This document shows positions 56,432 through 64,000 of a stretch of 64,000 nt of DNA, piece after piece. Within the stretch, counting starts at the first letter, position 1. Each line of letters starts with the position of its first letter. Origin of the DNA: Chromobacterium vaccinii (lineage in GTDB: Bacteria > Pseudomonadota > Gammaproteobacteria > Burkholderiales > Chromobacteriaceae); assembly GCF_000971335.1 (NCBI RefSeq), contig NZ_JZJL01000019.1:1-64000 (forward strand). The letters are read 5' to 3'. The notes beneath the pieces are model-generated. The model was not told the DNA's origin, made no database searches, and saw only the letters and a list, made by a program, of their open reading frames with translations. The translations under genes were made by a program, and so were the position numbers.

Positions 56432-58041
56432 GCAACAGCATCGCATCGGCGGCTTCCACCGCCGGCATCAGCCGCGCCGAGCGCAAGGTGATACTCGCCT
56501 CGTCACTAGGCACGGTGTTCGAATGGTACGACTTCTTCCTGTACGGGGCGCTGGCCGCCATCATCGGCAAGCAGTTCTTCTCCGGCGTCAACGAGACCAC
56601 CGCCTTCATCTTCGCGCTGATGACCTTCGCCGCCGGCTTCGTGGTGCGGCCGTTCGGCGCGCTGGTGTTCGGCCGGCTGGGCGACATGGTGGGCCGCAAG
56701 TACACCTTCCTCGCCACCATCGTCATCATGGGCCTGTCCACCTTCCTGGTGGGCATGCTGCCCGGCTACGCCACGCTGGGCATCGCCGCGCCGCTGATCC
56801 TGGTGTCGCTGCGCATGCTGCAGGGCCTGGCTATCGGCGGCGAATACGGCGGCGCGGCCATCTACGTGGCCGAACACGCGCCGGACCACAAGCGCGGCGG
56901 CTACACCAGCTGGATCCAGGTCACCGCCGGCGCCGGCCTGCTGCTGTCGCTGCTGGTGATCCTGGCCTGCCGCAAGCTCACCGGCGACGCCTTCAACGAG
57001 TGGGGCTGGCGGCTGCCCTTCCTGCTGTCCATCTTCCTGCTGGCGATCTCCACTTGGATCCGGCTGTCGATGCAGGAGTCGCCGGCCTTCCTGAAAATGA
57101 AGGCCGAGGGCAAGCACTCCAAGGCGCCGATCAGCGAGGCCTTCGGCAACTGGGCCAACCTGAAAGTGGTGCTGATCTCGCTGTTCGGCTTCAACGGCGG
57201 CCAGGCGGTGACCTTCTACTGCGCGCAGTTCTACTCGCTGTTCTTCCTGACGCAGATCCTGAAAGTCGACCCACAAACCGCCAACCTGATGCTGATCGCG
57301 TCGCTGATCCTGACCACGCCGCTGTTCCTGTATTTCGGCCACCTGTCCGACCGCATCGGCCGCAAGCCGGTGCTGATCGCCGGCCTGGCGCTGGGCCTGG
57401 CGCTGACCTTCCCCGCCTTCAGCTGGCTGACCGCCTACGCCAACCCGGACGTCGCCTCAGCCCAGTCCCGCGCCCCGGTGACGGTGGTGGCCGACCCGGC
57501 CAGCTGCCACTTCCAATTCGACCCCATCGGCAAAGCCAAGCTGAACACCCCGTGCGACCAGGCCAAGGCGCTGCTGGCCAAGAGCGGCGTGCCCTACCAG
57601 CAAAAAGCCGCGCCGGCCGGCGTCACCGAAGTCCACATCGGCGCAACCGTGCAACAGGGCTTCGACAAGAAAGCGCTGCAGGACGCGCTGAAAACCGCCG
57701 GTTATCCGGACAAGGCTGACCCGGCCAAGATCAACCACGCGATGGTGATCCTGGTGCTGGTGCTGCTGTCGGTGATCTCGGCGCTGACCTACGGCCCGCT
57801 GGCCGCGATGATGGTGGAACTGTTTCCCACCCGCATCCGCTACACCTCGATGTCGCTGCCCTATCACCTGGGCAACGGCTGGATCGGCGGGCTGATGCCG
57901 ACCGTCGCCTTTTCGCTGGTGGTCTATACCGGCGACATCCTGTACGGCCTGTGGTACCCGATCGTGGTCTACGCCGTCAGCCTTGTTGTAAGCCTGCTGT
58001 TCCTGAAGGAAACCTTTCGCAACGACATCCATCGCCACTGA
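56428..58041 (+). CDS. MFS transporter of the metabolite:H+ symporter type with a large inserted loop
   Basis: 537 residues from the ATG at 56428 (AAAGGAGACC upstream). The MHS family hallmarks are SSLGTVFEWYDFFLYG, FGRLGDMVGRKYTFL and LQGLAIGGEYGGAAIYVAEHA, with twelve expected membrane helices. Between about residues 340 and 433 there is a soluble insertion of some 94 residues (from ANPDVASAQ to DKADPAKIN) with two cysteines. The partner oxidoreductase suggests uptake of an alcohol, quaternary amine or organic acid, which is not proven. Confidence 0.9.
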   Translation: MSNSIASAASTAGISRAERKVILASSLGTVFEWYDFFLYGALAAIIGKQFFSGVNETTAFIFALMTFAAGFVVRPFGALVFGRLGDMVGRKYTFLATIVIMGLSTFLVGMLPGYATLGIAAPLILVSLRMLQGLAIGGEYGGAAIYVAEHAPDHKRGGYTSWIQVTAGAGLLLSLLVILACRKLTGDAFNEWGWRLPFLLSIFLLAISTWIRLSMQESPAFLKMKAEGKHSKAPISEAFGNWANLKVVLISLFGFNGGQAVTFYCAQFYSLFFLTQILKVDPQTANLMLIASLILTTPLFLYFGHLSDRIGRKPVLIAGLALGLALTFPAFSWLTAYANPDVASAQSRAPVTVVADPASCHFQFDPIGKAKLNTPCDQAKALLAKSGVPYQQKAAPAGVTEVHIGATVQQGFDKKALQDALKTAGYPDKADPAKINHAMVILVLVLLSVISALTYGPLAAMMVELFPTRIRYTSMSLPYHLGNGWIGGLMPTVAFSLVVYTGDILYGLWYPIVVYAVSLVVSLLFLKETFRNDIHRH

Positions 58042-58463
58042 ACCTTAAGCACACCCCATCGCCACCGCACCTTGCCCCCGCGGCCGCCCCCTCCACCGAG
58101 GGGGCTTTTGCCTCCATGCCATCGGCATCAACCTCCCAGAAATGCCATGGCTCGCGCGCCAGCCCCTCCGTCGTTCCCCGGCAACAGCCAAAAATCAAGC
58201 AATCCCGCAAAAATGCAATAACTTGAAATTATCCCTGCCGAAAAGCCGCCCTCCGCGGCGCCAATCAAAGCCGCGCGCTGCGGCCAGCTCGCTATTTTTA
58301 AATTTTTATTATTAATAATTCAATTAAACATAGGCTTGATGTTTACAATTCCTATGCCTATACTTTGCCTAACAGAACAAATTAAATATAAACGAATTAA
58401 TTTAAATAATTTGTTTATAAACCCACGAACAACAGCTCGCGGGCCGCCAACAGGGAGACTCAA
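58042..58463. other. Gap between the MFS gene and the mini-pilin-like gene
   Basis: No supported gene. Bases 58290-58430 are almost free of G and C, unlike the rest of the window, and contain an ATAGGC/GCCTAT inverted repeat (58330-58335, 58356-58361). This is the promoter region of the gene at 58464 and is typical of DNA bound by H-NS-like silencers. Confidence 0.55.
58086..58105 (+). terminator. Terminator of the GMC/MFS operon
   Basis: A 7-bp GC-only-rich stem (58086-58092 with 58099-58105, loop CCACCG) followed by TTTT, 44 bases after the MFS stop codon. Confidence 0.7.
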
Positions 58464-58766
58464 ATGAAAAAAGCCATACTGACTCTGGCAGCGCTGGCCG
58501 CTCTGCAATCCGGCTTTGCCATGGCCTCCAACGGCGGCACCGTCAACTTCAGCGGCTCCATCGTCAAGGAACCTTGCGCCCAGAACAGCAGCACCTTGCT
58601 GAGCTACGCGCAAAATCCCCGCCAATACCAGGCCGCCCGCAAAATGGCGTCCGGGCAATCCTGCTCCGGCATGGACAATACCCAGTCGCTGAGCATCGCC
58701 GCCGTCAACATGGCCGGCTCGACCGCTCAAAGCAACGGACAACTGGTCACCATCGTCTACAACTGA
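58464..58766 (+). CDS. Mini pilin-like secreted protein
   Basis: 100 residues. A clean signal peptide (MKKAILTLAALAALQSGFAMA) is followed by GTVNFSGSIVKEPC, the beginning of a type 1 fimbrial subunit with its first cysteine; the second cysteine is in GQSCSGM. The mature protein has about 79 residues, half of a normal pilin, and ends LVTIVYN, which resembles a pilin C-terminal beta strand. It is convergent to the end of the fimbrial operon and has its own very AT-rich promoter region. It may be a terminator or regulator subunit, or a shortened pilin. Confidence 0.78.
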   Translation: MKKAILTLAALAALQSGFAMASNGGTVNFSGSIVKEPCAQNSSTLLSYAQNPRQYQAARKMASGQSCSGMDNTQSLSIAAVNMAGSTAQSNGQLVTIVYN

Positions 58767-58780
58767 CCCGACACCACGCA

Positions 58781-58814
58781 AAAAAGCCTTCGGCCATTTG
58801 GCCGAAGGCTTTTT
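58781..58814. terminator. Bidirectional terminator between mini-pilin and fimbrial adhesin genes
   Basis: A 15-bp perfect stem (58781-58795 with 58800-58814) whose outer bases are A and T on both sides. It serves the two convergent genes that flank it. Confidence 0.92.
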
Positions 58815-58838
58815 TCATTGTCGCCGCAGACTGATCGG

Positions 58839-59804
58839 CTATTGGTACAACATGTCGATCGTGATCGCCGTCTGCAGGCTGCCCGCCACCACGTTGGCCG
58901 TCCGCATGTACTCCGCAAACACGCCCAGCTGCGCCATCTGCGACTGCACGTTCACCACCCGGGTGTTGTTGGTGTTGTTGGCGCCGATATTGGCGCCGTC
59001 GGCCGAACTGCCAAAGTTGATGGCGACGCCCTGAGCCGAACCGCCGGTATTGGCGAACAGCACCGGATTGTTCGAGTCGGCCGTGCCCGAGAAGCGGAAA
59101 GTCGCCGTCCTCACGCCGGTGGAGCAATTGGCGGCCGTGATGGTGAAGGCATAGCGGGACAGCGCGCTGCCCACCGACGCGAACTGGCCGCTGGCCACCG
59201 TGGGCAGATTCACCGTGTACTGCCCGTTCGCGCTCAGATCGCAGGTGCCGCCGGGCGTGAAGGTGACGCTGCCGTTGATCAGCTGATTGAAGTTGATGCC
59301 GGGCGCGGCATTGATGCCGCCGATGCCGTCCAGTTGGAATACCGAATACTGGTTGACCGAAGAAGTCCCGCTGGACGGCGCGCCAGTGGTCTTCAGCAAC
59401 ACGATGGAATACTGCAAGACCCGATTGACGGAACCGCCCCTCGGCACATAGATGCCGGTATCGATAGCGCCGCTGCTCTGGGTGTAAGTCTGACCGTTGA
59501 AGATGATGCCGATCTGCAAGCCGGGGGCCAAAGCCACTCTCTTCGGATTCACCCAGAAATACACGTTCTCGCCTATGCTCTGCGAGCAGTACAGGCTCAG
59601 ATTCTGCAATGATGACTGCCAGATGATGGTGCCGGCCGGCGCGTTGGCGGAGACAAACAAATTGCCCGGCAGATTGAAAGTGGAGGTGACGTTGCCGGAA
59701 CTGTTGCTGCCGTTCCAGCATCCCAGCGCATGGCTGGTCAGCGGCATGGCCAGCATCAGCGCCAGCAGCCATCCATATATTCCGCGGCAGATCAGTTTCT
59801 TCAT
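58839..59804 (-). CDS. Fimbrial tip/adhesin-type protein
   Basis: 321 residues, signal peptide ending around LTSHALG. The length is about twice that of a pilin, as in two-domain tip adhesins: an N-terminal receptor-type domain (residues about 27-165) and a C-terminal pilin domain starting near GTCDLSANGQYTVNLP with its cysteine pair, ending AITIDMLYQ. Last gene of the fimbrial operon, 44 bases after the usher gene. Receptor unknown. Confidence 0.85.
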   Translation of the reverse strand: MKKLICRGIYGWLLALMLAMPLTSHALGCWNGSNSSGNVTSTFNLPGNLFVSANAPAGTIIWQSSLQNLSLYCSQSIGENVYFWVNPKRVALAPGLQIGIIFNGQTYTQSSGAIDTGIYVPRGGSVNRVLQYSIVLLKTTGAPSSGTSSVNQYSVFQLDGIGGINAAPGINFNQLINGSVTFTPGGTCDLSANGQYTVNLPTVASGQFASVGSALSRYAFTITAANCSTGVRTATFRFSGTADSNNPVLFANTGGSAQGVAINFGSSADGANIGANNTNNTRVVNVQSQMAQLGVFAEYMRTANVVAGSLQTAITIDMLYQ

Positions 59805-59848
59805 TTTCCTATCGCTTTCCCGGTATCTCTAGTGGCTCGCGCCAAACA

Positions 59849-62419
59849 TCACAGCGGCTCGCAAACGGCATCGGTCCGCATATAGGCCGCATCGCCCGTC
59901 TTCTGCGGCAACTGGTAGCTGAAACGGCATTGCTGGCCGGCATCGCTGCCCCAGCTCGCCGTCAGCGGCTTGCCTTCCACGCCGCGCAGGAAGGCGCGGC
60001 CGCCCTGGCCCACCATGGTGAGGAAATCGTCGCCGCCGCTGACCGTCGCGCCCACCGGCAGATGGCTGCCGTCCGGACGCTTCAGCGTCACGATCACCGG
60101 CTTGCCCTGCTGGGTGTTGAATTTCAGCATCACGATGGCGCCGGCGCGCGGCGCGTCCTGCACGCTGGTTTCCTGCAATTCCACGTCTTGATCCATGCCC
60201 TTCGGATCCAGCGTAATCTCGTTGCGGCGGTACGGCATCAGCGAGGACACCACCGCGTAGCCGTTCTTGTTGACGCGCACGCCGTTGGTGTTGCTCACCG
60301 CCGCGCCTTCGGCTCCCGGCGCCTCGACCACGGCGAAGGATTCGCCCAGCGACTGGGCCGCCGTCACGCCGCCCGGATGGAACACCAGCGCGCCGCTGAT
60401 GCCGGCATTCGCCTGGGAGTTGCCGCCGCTCGAGCTCGCGCCCGCGGTCAGCGTCGCCACCGAGGTGGCGTATTGCACGCTGCCGCCGCCGCCGCTGCTG
60501 TTGGCGCCGGCGCTGCTGCGGCTGCCGCTGGCGTAGACGTTGTAGCTGAGGTTGCGCAATTCGCCGGTGGTGCCGCTCAGATTGATCTGCGCGTTGCCGC
60601 TGCGATCGCTGCTGCCGCTGACGCTGGTGCTCAGCAGCGGAGAATACGGCTCGCGGCCCAGCGGCATCGACAGGCTCAGCATGTACTGGTTGACGATGCG
60701 GCCGGTCGAATCCTGGGTGCGGCCGGCGGACAGATTCAGGCTCACCGACTTGAAGCTGTTGCTGTAACCCAGCTGGTAAGTCAGATCCCGGCCCTTCTGA
60801 TTCCAGTAATCCTGGGTGGAGCCGGTGAAGAACAATTGTCCGCGGCCATCGCCCAGCGGCTGGTCGGCATTGAGCTGGAATTTGTTCTTGGCGCGGTAAA
60901 CCACGCCGACCTGGTTGATCAGGTTGGCGTAGTCGCGCAGTTCCAGATAGCCATCGGTGGAGAAGCGATAGGCGGCGACCGTGAAGTTGGTGCGCGTCGA
61001 CTCCATCAGCTTGCTGTAGGTCACCCGATAGCTCTGGCCCTGCATATTGGCGGCGCTGGCGTTGAACGGCAGATTGCTGGCCCAGGACTGGGTGACATCC
61101 AGCGCCAGCGCGCCCAGCGGCGTATTGACGCCGGAGCCGAACAGCGCCGACTGGTAATGGTCGGCGGCGATCAGGCCGCCGTACAGGGTCAGGCTGTTGC
61201 TGATGCCGCGCTGGTAGGTCGCCTGCACGAAATCGGGCCGCTTGTTGAGCGAGTTGTCGCGCCATTGCGCCGCGGTGATCGCATAGCGCGATTGTCCCTC
61301 GCGCAGCAGCTGGGGCACGGCGGCGTAAGGCACGACGAATTTGCGCACGCGGCCGTCCGCCTCTGTGACCGTCACTTCCAGGTCGCCGGAGAAGCCGGTG
61401 TTGTAGAGATCGTCGATGCTGAACTCGCCCGGCGGCACCACGTTCTCGTAAATCAGATTGCCGTTCTGGCGAATCGATACTTTGGCGTTGGTCTCGGCGA
61501 CGCCGCGCACCACCGGCGCGTAACCCTGCATCGACTCCGGCAACATCCGGTCGTCGGAGCTCAGCTGCACGCCGCGGAAGGGCACGCTGCTGAACATGTC
61601 GGAGGGCGTGAAGTAATCGCCCAGGGTCAACACCGAGTGCCAGTCGGTCACATCGCGCTGGGTATAGGCGGACGCGCCCTGGTAGTTGCGCTGGCTCCGG
61701 CCGTTGCCGCTGTCCTGCTGCGTCAGCGAGCCGTTATAGCGGAAGCGCCACAAGCCGATGTTCAGGCCGGCGTTGGCGCCGAAATAATATTGCGTCGACT
61801 TGCCGGCGCCGCCGTTGTCGTAGCGATAGCCATTGGCGTTGTAATTGAGGAAGCCGGCGAACGGCGCGCCGGCGTCCCAGTATTCGGGCGCGACGTAGCC
61901 GCGCGCCTGGGCCCGCATGTATTTCTGCGGAATGCTGACATCCAGGCGCAGATCCGAGCTGTTGAAGCTGGAGAATGCGCCGGGCACCACCGCGGCGATG
62001 TCGACGCAGCGGGCGGGCTCATCCCGTCCCGGGACGCCGGCCGCATTCCCCACCTTGGCGAAGTCCACGCCCAGCTCGTCCATCATCGCGCGGTTGAAGC
62101 AGGCCAGCACCTTGCCTTCGGCCAGCTCCTTCATCTGCACGTCGCGGCGGCCGATCCAGACGGCATTGGCGTAGACGTCGGCGCGGTAATTGCCGGGAAA
62201 AGCCCCGCCCATCTGGTTGAAACGGGAAAGATCGACTTTTTTCCCGTTGGAATTCTGATTGATGAAGACTGGATTGAATTGCACATCGCCCAGCGCGGCG
62301 TTTTCCGCCGCGGACGTATCCGCCAAGGCAGCCTGGCCGCCGAACAAGCCGAAAATCAACAAGCTGAGCGGGCTAAGGGCCCAGCTGTTATCGGACTGTC
62401 GTGTCATCAAGTGCTTCAT
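59849..62419 (-). CDS. Fimbrial outer-membrane usher protein (FimD-type)
   Basis: 856 residues. The N-terminal signal peptide is followed by the chaperone-binding domain (VQFNPVFINQNSNGKKVDLSRF, PGNYRADVYANAVWIGRRDVQM). A long beta barrel with inserted plug, then two C-terminal domains (PRAGAIVMLKFNTQQGKPVIVTLKRPDGSHLPVGA, GGRAFLRGV), and a final cysteine pair region match the family. It exports and assembles subunits delivered by the chaperone encoded immediately upstream. Confidence 0.96.
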   Translation of the reverse strand: MKHLMTRQSDNSWALSPLSLLIFGLFGGQAALADTSAAENAALGDVQFNPVFINQNSNGKKVDLSRFNQMGGAFPGNYRADVYANAVWIGRRDVQMKELAEGKVLACFNRAMMDELGVDFAKVGNAAGVPGRDEPARCVDIAAVVPGAFSSFNSSDLRLDVSIPQKYMRAQARGYVAPEYWDAGAPFAGFLNYNANGYRYDNGGAGKSTQYYFGANAGLNIGLWRFRYNGSLTQQDSGNGRSQRNYQGASAYTQRDVTDWHSVLTLGDYFTPSDMFSSVPFRGVQLSSDDRMLPESMQGYAPVVRGVAETNAKVSIRQNGNLIYENVVPPGEFSIDDLYNTGFSGDLEVTVTEADGRVRKFVVPYAAVPQLLREGQSRYAITAAQWRDNSLNKRPDFVQATYQRGISNSLTLYGGLIAADHYQSALFGSGVNTPLGALALDVTQSWASNLPFNASAANMQGQSYRVTYSKLMESTRTNFTVAAYRFSTDGYLELRDYANLINQVGVVYRAKNKFQLNADQPLGDGRGQLFFTGSTQDYWNQKGRDLTYQLGYSNSFKSVSLNLSAGRTQDSTGRIVNQYMLSLSMPLGREPYSPLLSTSVSGSSDRSGNAQINLSGTTGELRNLSYNVYASGSRSSAGANSSGGGGSVQYATSVATLTAGASSSGGNSQANAGISGALVFHPGGVTAAQSLGESFAVVEAPGAEGAAVSNTNGVRVNKNGYAVVSSLMPYRRNEITLDPKGMDQDVELQETSVQDAPRAGAIVMLKFNTQQGKPVIVTLKRPDGSHLPVGATVSGGDDFLTMVGQGGRAFLRGVEGKPLTASWGSDAGQQCRFSYQLPQKTGDAAYMRTDAVCEPL

Positions 62420-62474
62420 GGCTAGATCGTCTCCTGCGGGAGCGCGCAGCCCCGGCAGGCCTACGCTGGAATTA

Positions 62475-63224
62475 TCAGGGAGCTAAGGGCGCGCTGTGCA
62501 TGACTGGGGCGCCGTAATCGTTGATGCTTTCGTAGGTGAGCTTCGCGCCGGCGTCCGGCTTGAGCTTCAAGTCCTTCAGCGCGAAGTCGTGGCTGCCGCC
62601 CGGCGGCACCATGCCGCCGTCGGTTTCGTACTCATGCTTTCCCACCAGCAGCATCGCCCGGTTCAGCGAGACGTTGTACGCGGCGCGGTTTGACGCGCGC
62701 AGCATGTAGCCCTTGCCGCCGGCCTGCGGCAGCAAAGTCCAGGAAAGCTTGTCGGCTGCATCGTCCGGCGTGCCCTGCAGGCCGGCGGGACGATAGAACA
62801 GCTTGATGCGGGAACGGAAAGCCACTTGCATGAAATTGCGCTGCTCGTTGCCGGCCTTCGGCAGCGGCGGCACATCCAGCACATTCAGCCAGAACACCGA
62901 CTCGCGCTCTTTGGGCAGATCGGCGCCGGTGAAGGTCAGGCGCAAGGTTTGGCCTTTGGCCGGGTCCACGCGGAAAATCGGCGGCATGATCAGGAAAGGC
63001 GCGTCGGCGGTGTCGGGAACGGATTTCTCGTTGCCGCTGTCGGCCCACACCTGCACCAGGGACGGTTCCTTGCCCGGATTGTTGACCTTGACGGTCACTT
63101 CGCGGTCTTCCGCCTTGTACACGACGCGGGTTCCGGAAATCACCACGCCGGCCGAGGCCGCGCTGGTCCATACCGAGCCGGCGATCGCCAGGGCGAGCGC
63201 TCCTCGCCATACTGCTTGTTTCAT
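62475..63224 (-). CDS. Periplasmic fimbrial chaperone (FimC/PapD-type)
   Basis: 249 residues with a signal peptide. The immunoglobulin-like N-domain starts GVVISGTRVVYKAEDREVTVKVNN (conserved arginine) and contains WLNVLDVPPLP and FRSRIKLFYRP with the conserved lysine that anchors subunit C-termini. The C-domain follows. Donor-strand chaperone for the pilin genes of this cluster. Second gene of the operon. Confidence 0.96.
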   Translation of the reverse strand: MKQAVWRGALALAIAGSVWTSAASAGVVISGTRVVYKAEDREVTVKVNNPGKEPSLVQVWADSGNEKSVPDTADAPFLIMPPIFRVDPAKGQTLRLTFTGADLPKERESVFWLNVLDVPPLPKAGNEQRNFMQVAFRSRIKLFYRPAGLQGTPDDAADKLSWTLLPQAGGKGYMLRASNRAAYNVSLNRAMLLVGKHEYETDGGMVPPGGSHDFALKDLKLKPDAGAKLTYESINDYGAPVMHSAPLAP

Positions 63225-63292
63225 TTCCTAACCCGCCTCCATGCAAAAGATGCCGGCGGGCGGCTCGCGGGCCGCCTGCCGGATGACGCCTG

Positions 63293-63817
63293 TTACTGGT
63301 AGGTCATCGAGTACTGAACGCTGGTGTTCACCGAACCCGCGCCAGCCGCGCCGGTGGCGATGTACTGGGCGTAGTAGCCCATGGTGGCGGCGCCGCCGCT
63401 GATGGCGACTTGCTGCGAGTTGGCGTTGGTGCTCAGGTTGATGGCGTTGAAGGTGTTGTTCAGCAGCTGAACTTCAACGTTGGAAGCCGAGCCGGCGCCG
63501 GTGCTGTTCAGCAGGTTGCCGGAAGTCGGGTTCACGGTCGGGCCCACTTCGAAGCGGGTCTGCGCGCTCTTCAGGCTGGACGGGCAGTTGCTCAGGTTGA
63601 TCGCGAACGGGGTGGCGCCGGCGGTCTGGCCGGTGCTGGCCAACGAGGAAGCGCCCACGGTCGGCAGGTTCACGGTGACGTTGGAGCCGGAAGTGCCGGC
63701 GATGGTGCAGGTCTGGGCAACGATGTTTCCAGTGACGGTGATTTTGCCGTCAGCGGCCATGGCGCCGGAAGAGTACACGCCCAAGCCGATCAAAGCTGCG
63801 GTTACGATCTGTTTCAT
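63293..63817 (-). CDS. Major fimbrial subunit (type 1 pilin)
   Basis: 174 residues, preceded by CGGAGAC. Signal peptide MKQIVTAALIGLGVYSSGAMA. The mature protein has the donor strand region GKITVTGNIVAQTCTIAG, a second cysteine in INLSNCPSSL and the C-terminal beta strand TSVQYSMTYQ with penultimate tyrosine. First gene of the operon pilin-chaperone-usher-tip. Bases 63818-64000, upstream, contain its leader and no supported gene. Confidence 0.95.
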   Translation of the reverse strand: MKQIVTAALIGLGVYSSGAMAADGKITVTGNIVAQTCTIAGTSGSNVTVNLPTVGASSLASTGQTAGATPFAINLSNCPSSLKSAQTRFEVGPTVNPTSGNLLNSTGAGSASNVEVQLLNNTFNAINLSTNANSQQVAISGGAATMGYYAQYIATGAAGAGSVNTSVQYSMTYQ

Positions 63818-64000
63818 TTAATAGTCTCCGTTGAAATTGCAGGCAGTGCATTTGCCCGATTGCCTGCCCGCAGGGGGCAGAAGTTGAAGAGCTGTCCGAC
63901 AAGTCAAGGCATCTTCGGCAATCTTGCGATCCCTGCCTGCACTTGAGATGTTCCGGCGCCGAGCCTGTCCGAAGCCGGCTTCGCCGCCGCCAATTTTCAA

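Noticed and set aside
63818..64000. A 60-codon frame upstream of the pilin gene, running to the window edge
   Set aside because: Arginine-rich without domain, and it lies in the promoter/leader region of the fimbrial operon.

Overview
The window is GC-rich chromosomal DNA from a betaproteobacterium, most probably a member of the Chromobacteriaceae (Neisseriales) such as Chromobacterium. The evidence is the protein family resemblance, the gene orders thrS-infC-rpmI-rplT / pheS-pheT-ihfA-merR and tgt-yajC-secD-secF, and a MutL that carries its own endonuclease motif. The genus is an inference from remembered families; no search was run.

Layout: 1-0.6 kb is the tail of a tyrosine integrase beside tRNA-Pro(GGG), so the left edge is probably the end of an integrated element. 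0.7-8.4 kb is the translation block on the minus strand (thrS, infC with a rare AUA start, rpmI, rplT, pheS, pheT, ihfA, a MerR regulator, tRNA-Val). 8.5-16.5 kb on the plus strand holds tgt, the Sec accessory operon yajC-secD-secF, a DedA protein, mutL and a metallo-beta-lactamase-fold protein. 16.7-18.6 kb holds a leaderless trypsin-like protease, a small orphan gene and two copies of a MITE-like palindromic repeat. 18.6-21.1 kb is a polyamine pair (puuB, potG). 21.5-29.3 kb has an EAL-CBS-GGDEF protein, a hydrolase, a crotonase, exonuclease I, a chemoreceptor and uppP. 29.5-40 kb is mixed metabolism, scpA, a possible PilZ protein, htpG and proQ, then tRNA-Leu(UAA).

40.2-47.4 kb is the most accessory-looking part: a phage-type muramidase overlapped by a small membrane/coiled-coil protein, a divergent GlxA regulator and isonitrile-hydratase-like gene, an unknown protein made of four tandem ~58-residue repeats, a class C beta-lactamase, and a Tat-exported AmiD-like amidase. 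47.6-48.2 kb is a tRNA operon (four tandem Gly-GCC plus Cys-GCA) with a consensus promoter and strong terminator. 48.3-52.8 kb holds pgsA, a DUF4124 protein coupled to uvrC, and guaB. 52.8-58.1 kb is a LysR-AraC regulator pair divergent from a GMC oxidoreductase/MFS transporter operon. 58.4-64 kb is a chaperone-usher fimbrial operon with a convergent mini-pilin-like gene at its distal end.

No rRNA, CRISPR array or intact insertion sequence was seen. The best candidates for something undescribed are the four-repeat protein with its bracketed promoter region, the muramidase/membrane-protein pair, the mini-pilin-like gene, the leaderless protease, and the palindromic repeats around a small orphan gene.
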